Source of the DNA: an uncultured Gammaproteobacteria bacterium
Lineage (GTDB): Bacteria; Pseudomonadota; Gammaproteobacteria; Steroidobacterales; XN24
NCBI GenBank assembly: GCA_937924335.1
Contig: CALDWW010000107.1
Location: 1 to 33,696 of the forward strand
Length of the DNA stretch: 33,696 bases
Reading direction: 5' to 3'
Part shown: in pieces, positions 1 to 8,594 of the stretch
Numbering within the stretch: position 1 is the stretch's first letter
Layout of the letters: every line of letters begins with the position of its first letter
Position numbers and translations under genes: made by a program
The notes under the pieces: model-generated
The model's database searches: none
Told to the model about the DNA's origin: nothing
What the model saw: the letters and a program-made list of their open reading frames with translations, nothing else

Positions 1-1
1 T

Positions 2-367
2 TACCTATTCTTTTCTGTTGATGAAGCGGCTCGTATCCATGAAGCACTTGGAAATCGACTAAATACAAAGTGGATTTTCATCTACGCTCCCTTTGCGGCA
101 GCCTTCTACGCATACTGCGCTTATTACCTGGTCTTCGTAGAAACGGACAAGCGACTATGTTGGTGGGTCCTTGCCGGAATGTCAGTTTTTGGGCTAGGTG
201 CGTTGGGCATGGAGGCATGGACCTACTTTTTTTACTCCGCCGCAACAGAGTTGACAGAGGTCATCATTGAGGAATCCCTGGAAATGGCGGGCACCACTCT
301 TGTACTGATTGGATGTCTAAAGAGCCTGATTCGATCGGTTGAAACCGCAACCCAAAGCGGACGCTGA
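2..367 (+). CDS. Polytopic membrane protein, 5'-truncated by the window edge
   Basis: An open frame enters from the left edge and stops at the TGA at 365-367, leaving the last 121 residues or so. The visible part begins with YLFFSVDEAARIHE, followed by three hydrophobic segments separated by short charged loops. Acidic motifs (SVDEAARIHE and later EVIIEESLEMAG) sit beside the membrane segments. I recall this combination of DE..HE and EE.LEM motifs from uncharacterised bacterial integral membrane proteins, but I cannot name a family with confidence. The hydrophobic pattern continues from base 2 without an initiator codon that makes sense, so the start lies outside the window. The next gene follows after 62 bp on the same strand, so the two may be cotranscribed. 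Function is unknown. Confidence 0.72.
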   Translation, partial: YLFFSVDEAARIHEALGNRLNTKWIFIYAPFAAAFYAYCAYYLVFVETDKRLCWWVLAGMSVFGLGALGMEAWTYFFYSAATELTEVIIEESLEMAGTTLVLIGCLKSLIRSVETATQSGR

Positions 368-429
368 GGCTTCGCTCTAGATCGATTCACTCCTTGGTCG
401 CAGCTACACGGGCGAGATAGACTCCACAG

Positions 430-1563
430 ATGCTCCATGTCCAACTAATCGGCATCCTGGGCCTTATCGCCATCGCGGCGTGCTGGGTACTGGCGGTCGT
501 TTTCTACCGAGTGAGTACAACGGGCAGCATCGCACGCAAACTTGCCGTTTTATTGGTGATCGAGGGTCTCGTACTTGCCACTGCGGGATTTCCCCAATTT
601 GCCACGGGGCTTGACCTTAATTATTGGGATAGCTTCTTTGAATCGCATCCAGCGGTGGGCTTTTTCGCTAGCCTTGTCCACCACCTGGGTGACGCTGCAA
701 TGATCGCTCTCTACCCACCGTTTCTCGCCCTGGCTCTTAAGACCAACCTGACCCGACCATTTGCCGGCACCCGCGTGCGCATTGGTCTCGCGATCGGCTC
801 GGTAGTGTTAGGGCTTGCCGTAGTACTTAGTCCGTCTCGGATCGGGACTACGCTGCTGTATTCGATGGTGACGCTGTTATTCGTATACGCGATGGTGGCC
901 TCGATTCATGCCTGGCGCACCTCCAATAGAGGAATAGTCCGCGAGCGCGCCGCTATATTTGCGCTTGCCTTTGGTTTGCGAGACCTTGGTTGGGGTTTGA
1001 GTTATGCAATTTTTGCCTGGTTGATGTGGACACAACCGGCAATGACCAGCATGCCAGACGTAGGTTGGCTAGGGAAACTTGTCTATGCACTCGGCACACT
1101 CATTGCGATTCCCCTTATCGCCTATGGCGTCTTACGCACTCAACTCTTCGATATTGACTTGCGTATCCGCTGGACCATCAAACAATCGACGCTTGCAACG
1201 GTCGTCGTGACATTGATATTTCTGGTTTCCGAAGGCGCCGACCGCTTCCTGTCGGCCGAACTGGGTAACGTTGCCGGTCTGCTGGCGGCCGCGGTCGTCG
1301 TGTTCTTCCTGACGCCGCTGCAACGTTTTGCCGAAGGCGTCGCTAGCGCGGCGATGCCGAACACTAAGAACACTCCCGAATACACTATGTTCCGCAAGAT
1401 GCGGGTCTACGAGGAAGCGGTGTCCGAGGCACACTACAAAGGCGGAATCTCGGAAAAAGAGCGCGCGCTGCTCGTTCGCCTGCGCGAATCGCTTGGGATA
1501 TCAGTATCCGACGCCGATGCAATCGAAAGTGAACTTAAAGTGCGTCAACCCAGCGTCTCTTAG
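430..1563 (+). CDS. Multi-pass membrane protein resembling a sensor-kinase input domain, no kinase
   Basis: The product is 377 residues. About 300 residues form roughly eight to nine hydrophobic helices, followed by a soluble tail of about 60 residues rich in Arg and Glu. The segment YGVLRTQLFDIDLRIRWT near residue 235 resembles the linker at the end of the 7-TM input domains of some bacterial histidine kinases, where a similar RLFDID motif precedes the cytoplasmic part. No H-box, ATP-binding domain or GGDEF follows. The tail, with SEKERALLVRLRESLGIS, looks like a short helical bundle. It may be a stand-alone membrane sensor or scaffold; that is inference. The ATG at 430 has only a weak purine stretch (GCGAGATAG) upstream, so the start is moderately certain. 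Codon use is less GC-rich than in the nap genes downstream. Confidence 0.8.
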   Translation: MLHVQLIGILGLIAIAACWVLAVVFYRVSTTGSIARKLAVLLVIEGLVLATAGFPQFATGLDLNYWDSFFESHPAVGFFASLVHHLGDAAMIALYPPFLALALKTNLTRPFAGTRVRIGLAIGSVVLGLAVVLSPSRIGTTLLYSMVTLLFVYAMVASIHAWRTSNRGIVRERAAIFALAFGLRDLGWGLSYAIFAWLMWTQPAMTSMPDVGWLGKLVYALGTLIAIPLIAYGVLRTQLFDIDLRIRWTIKQSTLATVVVTLIFLVSEGADRFLSAELGNVAGLLAAAVVVFFLTPLQRFAEGVASAAMPNTKNTPEYTMFRKMRVYEEAVSEAHYKGGISEKERALLVRLRESLGISVSDADAIESELKVRQPSVS

Positions 1564-1593
1564 ACGCATTTCTTAGATGAAAATGGACGGTCC

Positions 1594-1620
1594 GCTCCTG
1601 GCCGAAAGCAGACCCTCACG
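1594..1620 (+). repeat. Dispersed intergenic repeat, copy 1
   Basis: This copy has the core CTGGCCGAAAGCAGACC preceded by GTCCGCTC. GTCCGCT and AGCAGAC are near-complementary, so the unit can fold as a small imperfect hairpin around CTGGCCG. It lies 30 bp after the stop of the membrane-protein gene ending at 1563. Between 1564 and the napD start at 1918 I see no credible gene, only this repeat and the FNR-like site. Confidence 0.75.
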
Positions 1621-1816
1621 GCTGTCCCGGCCCGACACTCGTCTGCGGCCTGTCTGAGCGTTCGTTGCCGACTCAGAGCGGGTGTGCAGTCATATCATGG
1701 TAGCGAATAGTGCTCACAGGCCCGGCACAGCAATCGGGATGCCACCCGAATTCGGCGCGCGTAAGCCGACGGGCACATGACGGGTTCGGGGTTCGCGTTT
1801 TGCGCGGGCCATGCGG

Positions 1817-1830
1817 TTGATTATCATGTA
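1817..1830 (+). promoter_or_regulatory. Candidate FNR/ANR-type operator upstream of napD
   Basis: TTGAT-TATC-ATGTA matches the FNR consensus TTGATNNNNATCAA at 8 of 10 specified bases, with a perfect left half-site and a poor right half. It lies about 87 bp before the napD start. Anaerobic activation by FNR is known for nap operons in several gammaproteobacteria. I do not see a convincing -10 element at the position a class II site would require, so this remains a candidate. Confidence 0.4.
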
Positions 1831-1917
1831 ACCAGAATTTGTCCGGGGATGCCGGACTGTGGAGAAACGCAACGGCGTTTGCTCGATCGGCCTGCAGCCA
1901 CTGAGGGAGTCCGCAAA

Positions 1918-2214
1918 TTGAGCTACTCTGGTATCGTCGTTCGCGTGAGGCCCGCGGCCCTGGCCGAACTCGCGCCCGGCCTGTCCGAACTCCCCGGGGT
2001 TCGGATTCATCAGCAGGATACGGATAGTGGTCGGCTCGTGCTGACCCTGGAAGCAGAGTCGGTGGACGAGGAAATCGAAGGTCTTCGCCAGATTCAGCGT
2101 TTTCCGGGCGTGATTTCGGCCGATCTCGTCTATCACCGCCTGCCGACAGACACAGGGTCAAACCGACCAAACCAACCATTACGAACTCCCGATTCCCAGC
2201 GAGGAGAGAACTGA
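1918..2214 (+). CDS. napD: NapD, chaperone for the NapA Tat signal peptide
   Basis: NapD is a small cytoplasmic ferredoxin-fold chaperone. It binds the twin-arginine signal of NapA and holds back export until the molybdenum cofactor is inserted. The product here is 98 residues, close to family size. It has [10 protein letters not shown] at the N terminus, [10 protein letters not shown] and the typical C-terminal [14 protein letters not shown]. The frame stays open further upstream to an ATG at 1777, but those residues are Cys/Arg-rich and do not look like NapD. I chose the TTG at 1918 because a strong GAGGGAG Shine-Dalgarno (1903-1909) sits 8 nt before it and the family's conserved N terminus follows at once. 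The TGA stop overlaps the napA ATG by one base, which implies translational coupling. Confidence 0.9.
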   Translation: MSYSGIVVRVRPAALAELAPGLSELPGVRIHQQDTDSGRLVLTLEAESVDEEIEGLRQIQRFPGVISADLVYHRLPTDTGSNRPNQPLRTPDSQRGEN

Positions 2215-4958
2215 TGTCGATAACCCGTCGTGATTTCATGCGCGATGCAGTGGCGGCCGCTACCGCGGCTGCTGTAGGCGTACCACTTACATCTGCGGAG
2301 CAGGCCCTGGCCAAGGAGGCTGAATCGGGCTGGCGATGGGACAAAGGCGTATGCCGTTTCTGCGGCGTGGGCTGCGGCATCCAGATTGCGACCAAAGAAG
2401 GGCGCATCGTGGCAACGAAAGGAGACCCTGATGCGCCGGTCAATCGCGGTCTCAATTGTGTCAAGGGATATTTCAACGGTCGGATCATGTATGGCGAGGA
2501 TCGCCTGACTGAACCGCTGATGCGAATGAAGGACGGTCGCTTCGACAAAAAGGCCGATTTTGTCCCGGTCAGTTGGGACCGGGCCTTCGACGAGATGGAG
2601 AGGCAGGCCAAGAAGGTGCTTGACGAGAAGGGACCGACCGGCCTGGCGATCATGGGCTCGGGCCAATACACGGTGCCCGAAGGGTATGCAGCCGTGAAGC
2701 TCATGAAGGCAGGCTTCCGCAGCAACACAATCGACCCGAACGCCCGGCATTGCATGGCGTCGGCCGTGGTCGGGTTCATGCAGGTTTTTGGCATAGACGA
2801 GCCCGCCGGCAATTATGACGATATAGAGGAGGCCGACACCTTTGTGCTGTGGGGAGCGAACATGGCCGAGTGCCATCCGATCCTCTGGTCTCGGATCGCC
2901 AACCGGCGCATCTCCTCGGATGCAGCGGACGTCAAGATTGTCAACATCACGACGTTTACCAATATGAGTTCAGACCTGGCGGATCTCGAGCTCGTCATCA
3001 AGCCGAGTGCTGACCTCGCTATCCAGAACTACATTGCACGGGAGATCATCGCCAGAGACGCGGTCGACAAGGAATTCGTCGAAAGTCATTGTGTATTTGC
3101 CACCGGCCCCTACGACATCGGCTACGGGATGAGGGCAGATTCGAGCTTCGCTTATGATGCGGAAAAGGATATCCAGGCGAAGGAACTCGAAGTGAAGCTG
3201 GACCGCTTCGAGGCGGCGGGACAGCGACGTGAGCCCGGCGAGGTCGTCAAACAGACGAACCGTGGCTCAGCCGGAAAGCACTGGACGATCAGTTTCGAGG
3301 ACTTCAAGAAGGCGGTCGAACCTTACACACTGGAGTTCGTGACGGAACTGGCGAAGGGCGATCCCGAGGAGACGGTCGAATCGTTCAGGGAGAAGCTGGA
3401 GGCGCTGGCCGATTTCTACATTAACCGTGACCGAAACCTGGTCTCGTTCTGGACGATGGGCTTCAACCAGCACCAACGGGGAAGCTGGGTCAACGAACAG
3501 GCTTACATGAACCATCTGCTGGTGGGTAAGCAGGCTCGGCCAGGCAACGGCGCCTTCTCGCTTACCGGTCAGCCGTCAGCTTGCGGTACGGCAAGGGAAG
3601 TCGGGACATTCGGGCACCGCCTGCCTTCCGACATGGTGGTCGCAAATCCGGCACACCGCGCCAAGAGCGAGAAAATCTGGAAACTTCCGAGCAAGGCCAT
3701 CAACCCGAAACCCGGAAGCCACATTAACAAGATCATGCGGGATCTGGAGGACGGGACCGTCAAATTCGCCTGGGTCCAGGTCAACAACCCTTTTCAGGCG
3801 ACGGCCAACGCCAATCATTGGATAACCGCGGCGCGGGAGATGGACAACTTCATCGTCTGCTCGGATGTCTACCCCAGCGTCAGCGCCAAGGTAGCGGACC
3901 TGATCCTGCCAGCGGCGATGATCTTCGAGAAATGGGGGCTATACGGTAACGCCGAGAGGCGGACCCAGGCTTGGCGGGAGCAGGTCCCGCCGCCGGGGGA
4001 TGCTCGCAGCGACGTCTGGCAGATGCTGGAGTTCGCTAAACGATTCACGATTGATGAAGTGTGGGGAGAGCAAAAGGTACCGGGCCTCAAAGCAGAAGGG
4101 TACGAAGACGGCAAGCTGCCGGACATACGGCAGGCTGCCCGAGAGATGGGCTATAAGCCCGACAGCACGCTGTACGAGGTACTTTTCGCCAACGATGCGA
4201 ATCGCAAGGTGAAATGGCCCGACCCGGTTGCAAAGGATCACGAAAATCATACTGCGGCGCTGCTCGGAGATGGCTGGTTCCCTGAGAAAGCCCTGTTCGA
4301 TGAATACACGCAGTTCGGTCGCGGGCACGGTCACGATCTGGCCGATTTTGACGTCTATTATCGCGATGACGTCAGGGGTTTGCGCTGGCCGGTTGTTGAC
4401 GGCAAGGAAACGCAGTGGCGGTTCAACGCCAAGTACGACCCCTATGTGAAGGCACCGGACTTCGAGTTCTACGGCAAGGCACTCAAGGCGCTTCCGCAGG
4501 GAGACCTGGACAAGGTCACCAATCCGGAGAAATCCGGTCTCGCCGGCAAGGCGAAAATCTTCTTCCGCCCCTATGCGGCCCCGGTCGAACAACCTGACGA
4601 GAACTTCGACCTCTGGTTATCGACGGGCCGTGTGCTCGAGCACTGGCATACCGGGACGATGACGCGCCGGGTCCCCCAACTCCACCGGGCAGTGCCCACG
4701 GCACAGGCGTTCGTGCACCCGGACGACGCCGCGGCACGCAATCTGAAACGCAATGATGTCGTCTGGCTTGAATCCCGTCGGGGGAAGATCAAGGCTGTGC
4801 TGGAGACCCACGGTCGCAACCGGATGGTTCGCGGAATGGTGTTCGTGCCGTTCTTCGACGAAGGCGTGTTCGTAAACAAGTTGACTCTTGACGCGACCTG
4901 TCCGTTGTCGAAAGAAACAGACTTCAAGAAATGCGCGGTGAAGGTGTACAAGGCCTGA
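2214..4958 (+). CDS. napA: NapA, periplasmic nitrate reductase catalytic subunit (long form)
   Basis: NapA reduces nitrate to nitrite in the periplasm at a molybdenum bis-MGD centre, receiving electrons through one [4Fe-4S] cluster. The 914-residue product starts with a Tat signal ([10 protein letters not shown] at 5-6, then an Ala-rich stretch ending near ALA 31-33). Cluster ligands are C47, C50, C54 and C82, and the Mo-ligand Cys is C180 in [10 protein letters not shown]. Other diagnostic stretches are [36 protein letters not shown] and the C-terminal [15 protein letters not shown]. coli NapA is about 828 residues. The extra length sits around residues 290-345 and 600-720 and resembles the long NapA of Campylobacterota as I remember it. 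GAGGAGAG at 2201-2208 gives a clear Shine-Dalgarno. Confidence 0.98.
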   Translation: MSITRRDFMRDAVAAATAAAVGVPLTSAEQALAKEAESGWRWDKGVCRFCGVGCGIQIATKEGRIVATKGDPDAPVNRGLNCVKGYFNGRIMYGEDRLTEPLMRMKDGRFDKKADFVPVSWDRAFDEMERQAKKVLDEKGPTGLAIMGSGQYTVPEGYAAVKLMKAGFRSNTIDPNARHCMASAVVGFMQVFGIDEPAGNYDDIEEADTFVLWGANMAECHPILWSRIANRRISSDAADVKIVNITTFTNMSSDLADLELVIKPSADLAIQNYIAREIIARDAVDKEFVESHCVFATGPYDIGYGMRADSSFAYDAEKDIQAKELEVKLDRFEAAGQRREPGEVVKQTNRGSAGKHWTISFEDFKKAVEPYTLEFVTELAKGDPEETVESFREKLEALADFYINRDRNLVSFWTMGFNQHQRGSWVNEQAYMNHLLVGKQARPGNGAFSLTGQPSACGTAREVGTFGHRLPSDMVVANPAHRAKSEKIWKLPSKAINPKPGSHINKIMRDLEDGTVKFAWVQVNNPFQATANANHWITAAREMDNFIVCSDVYPSVSAKVADLILPAAMIFEKWGLYGNAERRTQAWREQVPPPGDARSDVWQMLEFAKRFTIDEVWGEQKVPGLKAEGYEDGKLPDIRQAAREMGYKPDSTLYEVLFANDANRKVKWPDPVAKDHENHTAALLGDGWFPEKALFDEYTQFGRGHGHDLADFDVYYRDDVRGLRWPVVDGKETQWRFNAKYDPYVKAPDFEFYGKALKALPQGDLDKVTNPEKSGLAGKAKIFFRPYAAPVEQPDENFDLWLSTGRVLEHWHTGTMTRRVPQLHRAVPTAQAFVHPDDAAARNLKRNDVVWLESRRGKIKAVLETHGRNRMVRGMVFVPFFDEGVFVNKLTLDATCPLSKETDFKKCAVKVYKA

Positions 4959-4983
4959 CGGCGGTAGTGGGGCGCCATCGACC

Positions 4984-5736
4984 GTGAGCACCTACACCGG
5001 CCGGCGGGAGTTCCTCAAGCGCATGGCACAAGGCGCGGGCGTCGCCACGACCGGGGGCCTCCTCTGGTCCTTTCTGTTGGGTCAGCAGCGGCATGCCAGA
5101 GCGAACATGCTGCGGCCGCCTGGGGCGCTGAACGAGCCGGATTTCGCCGCGACCTGTATCAAGTGTGGGCAGTGCGTTCAGGCCTGCCCCTATGGGACCC
5201 TTTCGTTGTCGCCCAGCGGAGCTGAAGTGCCGATCGGCACGCCTTCTTTCTCACCAAGGGATGTACCCTGCTACATGTGCGTGGATATCCCGTGCATGCA
5301 GGCGTGCCCTACCGGTGCGCTGGAACACGATCTGGAACGGATAGAGGACGCACGCATGGGGGTCGCCACGATCGACCATGAGAGCTGTCTGTCTTGGCAG
5401 GGACTGCGATGTGAGATCTGCTACCGGGAATGTCCGGTACGCAACGACGCGATTACAGTGGAAAACCGCCCACGGCGGACCAGCGGTCACGCCCTGTTCG
5501 TTCCCGTCGTCCACGCAAGTCATTGCACCGGCTGCGGCATTTGCGAATATGTCTGCCCGACCGAGGTAGCCGCTATCCATGTGCTGCCTCCAGAGTTAGT
5601 CCAGGGCAAGATCGGCGATCACTACCTGCTGAGCAATGATGCAGAGGTCGATGCCGATGGTGGCCCGTCAGCTTCCCCCGCAGGTGACCATGATGCTGTG
5701 CCGGGCCTCGAATACCTCAATGAGGGGGAACGCTGA
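4984..5736 (+). CDS. napG: NapG, periplasmic ferredoxin-type quinol oxidation subunit
   Basis: NapG is a Tat-exported iron-sulfur protein. With membrane NapH it passes electrons from quinol towards NapB/NapA. The 250-residue product starts at GTG 4984. The next ATG (5023) would destroy the Tat motif GRREFLKRM (RR at 7-8), so GTG is preferred although the Shine-Dalgarno is weak. Four ferredoxin-like Cys clusters are visible, beginning C58-X2-C61-X2-C64-X3-C68-P, then CYMCVDIPCMQACP, the CEICYRECP region, and HCTGCGICEYVCP. The gap to napA is 25 bp, and the stop overlaps the napH ATG by one base. No napC is present, so NapGH is probably the main quinol-to-NapAB link. Confidence 0.95.
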   Translation: MSTYTGRREFLKRMAQGAGVATTGGLLWSFLLGQQRHARANMLRPPGALNEPDFAATCIKCGQCVQACPYGTLSLSPSGAEVPIGTPSFSPRDVPCYMCVDIPCMQACPTGALEHDLERIEDARMGVATIDHESCLSWQGLRCEICYRECPVRNDAITVENRPRRTSGHALFVPVVHASHCTGCGICEYVCPTEVAAIHVLPPELVQGKIGDHYLLSNDAEVDADGGPSASPAGDHDAVPGLEYLNEGER

Positions 5737-6605
5737 TGGCAAGCAGCGTAGGATCCTGGGCCAGGCGGAATCGCTATCTTCTTGCCCGGCGCTGCGTGCA
5801 ACTCGGCGTGCTACTGGCGTTTTACGGCACACTGCACTGGGGCTGGAGCGTATTCGGCGAGCCTTTACTGGCTGGTAATCTGAGCGGCTCAACGCTCCTC
5901 GGGACAATCCCGCTCGCGGATCCGTTCGCCTTGTTGCAGATCCTGATGACCGGCCATGTCCCGCTGCTGGAGATATTCGTCGGCGCGGCGATCGTGCTCG
6001 GCGTCTACGGACTGGTTGGAGGGCGCAGCTTTTGCGCGTGGGTCTGCCCGGTAAATATCGTGACTGACGCCGGCGAAGGTCTGCGTCAGCGACTGCAGGT
6101 CAAGAGCGGCTTTCGCCTGCCGCGCCATATTCGCTACGTCGTTTTCGGTCTGTCTCTCCTGTTGTCGGCGCTGCTGGGCGTCGCGGCGTTCGAGTGGGTG
6201 AGCCCGATCGGCATTCTTCATCGTGAAGTGATCTACGGCATCGGTTTCGGCCTGGCCATGCTCGTCGGTATACTGATTTTTGACGCGACGGTGTTGCGTC
6301 ACGGATGGTGCGGACACTTGTGCCCGCTCGGCGCATTCTGGGCACAGGTCGGAAGAGTGGCCCAGGTGCGTGTGGCCTTCGTTGAAGCCAGTTGTACCGA
6401 ATGCGGCGATTGCCTGAAGGTCTGCCCTGAACCCCAGGTCCTCAATCTGAAAGCCGCCGCCCGGGCCGGCATGGTGCGATCCGGGGAGTGCACCAATTGC
6501 GCCCGCTGCATCGCCGCCTGTCCGGAAGGTTCGCTGGCCTTCGCACTGCGTGCCAGGATCAGGTCTGTACCACCGATTCGACCAGGCGCAGCGGCGCCAC
6601 CTTGA
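5736..6605 (+). CDS. napH: NapH, membrane-bound [4Fe-4S] quinol dehydrogenase subunit
   Basis: NapH is an inner-membrane protein that takes electrons from the quinol pool and hands them to NapG. The 289-residue product has about four hydrophobic helices (around residues 15-35, 70-95, 130-150 and 165-185). It has the two cytoplasmic Cys motifs typical of the family, CAWVCPVN and CGHLCPLGAF, and then two ferredoxin clusters near the C terminus (CTECGDCLKVCP and CTNCARCIAACP). The ATG is coupled to the napG stop through ATGA, with GAGGGGGA just upstream at 5722-5729. Length and motif order match NapH. The last 20 residues, rich in Pro and Ala, look unconserved. Confidence 0.95.
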   Translation: MASSVGSWARRNRYLLARRCVQLGVLLAFYGTLHWGWSVFGEPLLAGNLSGSTLLGTIPLADPFALLQILMTGHVPLLEIFVGAAIVLGVYGLVGGRSFCAWVCPVNIVTDAGEGLRQRLQVKSGFRLPRHIRYVVFGLSLLLSALLGVAAFEWVSPIGILHREVIYGIGFGLAMLVGILIFDATVLRHGWCGHLCPLGAFWAQVGRVAQVRVAFVEASCTECGDCLKVCPEPQVLNLKAAARAGMVRSGECTNCARCIAACPEGSLAFALRARIRSVPPIRPGAAAPP

Positions 6606-6621
6606 AAGGGAGATCCGCGTC

Positions 6622-7068
6622 ATGAAGCTTTTGTTACACATCGTCGTTATCGTCTTCGCCGTTACCGGCCTTGCGATAGCGGAAGAGCAAATTCCGGATA
6701 AGGATCTCGGTCTCAGCAAGACCAGCGTATTCGATACGCCCGAACCACAAGCATTCGTCTTCGATGGCGCTGCACCATCGATTCCTGCCATGAATGCGCT
6801 GGAAGTGCCTATCATCCCGCACCCGATCAGATATTTCGAAAAGATCACGATAGAGAGAAACCGCTGTTTGAAATGCCATCTGTTGCCTGATGACATCGGA
6901 GCAGCCGTTGCATCCGATGAACCGACACCGATTCCTGCCAGTCACTATGTCAGTGATCCCGGCGCTGGTGAGGTGCCTCAACTAGCCGGGAGTCGCTGGG
7001 TCTGTACCCAGTGTCACGTGGCGCAGGCCGACACGGAGCCTCTGGTCGAAAACACGACAGTCCACTAG
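6622..7068 (+). CDS. napB: NapB, diheme c-type cytochrome subunit of periplasmic nitrate reductase
   Basis: NapB is the periplasmic diheme cytochrome c that donates electrons directly to NapA. I place the start at ATG 6622, after AAGGGAGA (6606-6613). An upstream ATG at 6550 lies inside napH and would add charged residues before the signal peptide. The product is 148 residues with a signal peptide (MKLLLHIVVIVFAVTGLAIA) and heme-binding motifs C82-LKC-H86 and C128-TQC-H132. H67 (IPHPI) and H108 (ASHYVS) are the likely distal heme ligands. Heme attachment needs the Ccm system, which is not in this window. The TAG stop is followed directly by the napF ATG. Confidence 0.95.
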   Translation: MKLLLHIVVIVFAVTGLAIAEEQIPDKDLGLSKTSVFDTPEPQAFVFDGAAPSIPAMNALEVPIIPHPIRYFEKITIERNRCLKCHLLPDDIGAAVASDEPTPIPASHYVSDPGAGEVPQLAGSRWVCTQCHVAQADTEPLVENTTVH

Positions 7069-7566
7069 ATGGCGGGACCCGCGGATCCGTCACGCCGTGC
7101 CTTTCTGACGGGCCGTTCCGCAGAGCCGGATCCAGTGCCTAGATTAGGCATCGCTCCGCCGTGGCTGGATGGAAGGATCACGGCAAAGGTCTGTCGGGAT
7201 TGTGAGAGCCCCTGCGTCGATGTGTGCCCTGAGCGTATCGTCGCTATCCACCCCGCCAATCATCCTGACGAGGGGCTGGCGTATGTCGACTTCAGGATAG
7301 GCGCTTGCACATTGTGTCGCGCGTGCGTCGAGGTCTGTCCGGAGCGTCCCGCAGACCTGAACGGGATTCGACCGCTGCCGCCTGTCAGCCTCGATCATGG
7401 CCGATGCCTCGCGGCCCAAGGCGTGGTGTGCGTGATCTGCGTGGCCCGATGCCCGCAACGCGCGCTGTCCGGCGAGCCTGGCGGCAGGATTCATATGTCG
7501 GTGGAGGCCTGCACGGGTTGCGGGGCTTGCATCTCGGCATGCCCGACGGAGGCCCTGTCTGTTTGA
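7069..7566 (+). CDS. napF: NapF, cytoplasmic polyferredoxin of the nap operon
   Basis: NapF is a cytoplasmic iron-sulfur protein that interacts with NapA before export. It is thought to assist Fe-S or Mo centre activation. The 165-residue product begins with DPSRRAFLTGR, typical of NapF, and carries four Cys groups: C42/45/49/53, C80/83/86/90, C113/121/124/128 and C148/151/154/158. The RR near the N terminus is a family feature and is not followed by a hydrophobic stretch, so no export is expected. The ATG touches the napB stop with no good Shine-Dalgarno, which suggests coupled translation. In E. coli napF is first in the operon; here it is last. Confidence 0.93.
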   Translation: MAGPADPSRRAFLTGRSAEPDPVPRLGIAPPWLDGRITAKVCRDCESPCVDVCPERIVAIHPANHPDEGLAYVDFRIGACTLCRACVEVCPERPADLNGIRPLPPVSLDHGRCLAAQGVVCVICVARCPQRALSGEPGGRIHMSVEACTGCGACISACPTEALSV

Positions 7567-7567
7567 G

Positions 7568-7597
7568 CGTCCCCTTGGACCCAAAGCGGGAATTTCG
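7568..7597 (+). repeat. Dispersed intergenic repeat, degenerate copy
   Basis: GTCCCCTTGGACCCAAAGCGGGAAT starts 4 bp after the napF stop. It follows the same layout as the clearer copies (GTCC.CTT, central GG.CC, AAAGC.G), but with several mismatches. It is included because of its position and layout; a chance match is possible. Confidence 0.4.
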
Positions 7598-7657
7598 ATA
7601 GTAATATCGCGCCAGGTAAAAGTGGAAGGCGAGGACACTTAACAACCCACGAGCACT

Positions 7658-8368
7658 ATGAATACCCTTGTTCCCGTAATTTCAACTCAGGGGCTGCTGC
7701 TCGCATTCATACCAGCTGCAGTCGTCATCGGAATCATGCTGCGCTGGCGATCGATCGCGAGCACGGCGATTTACGCAACACTCCGAATGCTCCTCCAGTT
7801 ACTGCTGATTGGTTACGTACTGATTTATGTCTTTGAAACCGATCATTGGTTGGTGATCGTAACCGTCCTCGTCATCATGCTCACGATCTCCAGCTGGATC
7901 TCGATCAGAACGCTCGACCGCCGCAGCATGCGCGCCTTTTGGCATGCGCTATGTGCGATTAGCGTTGGCGGAGTTTTAACGCTAGGACTAGTAACCCAGC
8001 TTGTTATCAATGTCGACCCATGGTTCAGCCCCCGATACGTTGTGCCATTGGCAGGGATGACATTCGCCGGCTCTATGAACGCCGTCAGTCTTGCGGCCGA
8101 ACGCTTCCAAGCAGAAAGCCATCGAGGCGTCGACTATCTGGAAGCCAGGCGGACCGCCTTTCGGGCGGCGCTAATCCCAATCATCAACTCGCTGTTTGCG
8201 GTGGGCCTCGTCGCGCTGCCCGGGATGATGACGGGGCAGATTTTGTCTGGTGTTTCGCCCCTGATTGCAGCTCAATACCAGATTGTTGTCATGACAATGT
8301 TGCTTGGTGCAACGGGTATTTCGGCCGCAACCTATCTGTCTTTGCAGAGCAGTCAGGAAATTCCTTGA
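7658..8368 (+). CDS. fetB: FetB/YbbM-type (UPF0014) ABC transporter permease, orphan
   Basis: The 236-residue product is a multi-pass inner-membrane protein with the signatures of the UPF0014/FetB family: RMLLQLLLIGYVL near residue 45, VPLAGMTFAGSMNAVSLAAERF near 130, and ALIPIINSLFAVGLVALPGMM followed by GQILSG..P..AAQYQ near 175-210. FetAB of E. coli is an ABC exporter linked to iron and oxidative-stress tolerance. The ATPase partner FetA is usually adjacent but is absent on either side here (napF upstream, a convergent unrelated gene downstream). An in-frame TAA at 7640-7642 limits the start to ATG 7658, which has a poor Shine-Dalgarno. The fetB symbol is by family; the substrate is unproven. 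Confidence 0.85.
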   Translation: MNTLVPVISTQGLLLAFIPAAVVIGIMLRWRSIASTAIYATLRMLLQLLLIGYVLIYVFETDHWLVIVTVLVIMLTISSWISIRTLDRRSMRAFWHALCAISVGGVLTLGLVTQLVINVDPWFSPRYVVPLAGMTFAGSMNAVSLAAERFQAESHRGVDYLEARRTAFRAALIPIINSLFAVGLVALPGMMTGQILSGVSPLIAAQYQIVVMTMLLGATGISAATYLSLQSSQEIP

Positions 8369-8371
8369 TGT

Positions 8372-8406
8372 GACGGCGCTGTTGGCTGAAAGCAGCCGTT
8401 CGCGGG
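8372..8406 (+). repeat. Dispersed intergenic repeat, copy 2
   Basis: GTTGGCTGAAAGCAGCCGTTCG lies 4 bp after the fetB stop. It differs from the core TGGCCGAAAGCAG at one internal base. Confidence 0.65.
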
Positions 8407-8480
8407 CGCAGCAATCCAATCGATATTTTATTGCGTGCACATCGAACAGCGCATTGATCTGCGCCACTAATACAGCGAGA

Positions 8481-8510
8481 CCCGTCTTCCCAGGCCGCCT
8501 GTGGGACGGG
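8481..8510. terminator. Stem-loop between convergent genes, possible bidirectional terminator
   Basis: CCCGTC (8481-8486) pairs with GACGGG (8505-8510), and the inner CCAGG pairs with CCTG plus a bulge, around a CCG loop. No U-run follows on either strand, so it is a weak candidate. It sits in the gap 8369-8789 between fetB (+) and the convergent gene ending at 8790. That gap otherwise holds only two repeat copies. Confidence 0.35.
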
Positions 8511-8594
8511 ACTGGATTTCGCTGTGCTAGCTGACCCGGATCAGTCAGTGGTGATGCTGGTGTCGCGATTTGGTGCAGACAGGGCCTGATACCA

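Noticed and set aside
345..368. Possible eighth copy of the dispersed repeat (ACCCAAAGCGGACGC)
   Set aside because: Only the right half resembles the element, and it lies in the end of a coding frame. Chance similarity is likely.
1673..2876. Long minus-strand open frames opposite napD/napA
   Set aside because: They are Arg/Ser/Pro-rich shadows of real coding sequence, with no ribosome binding site or family motif. Same reasoning for the antisense frames over uvrB, thrS, pheT and the asmA-like gene.
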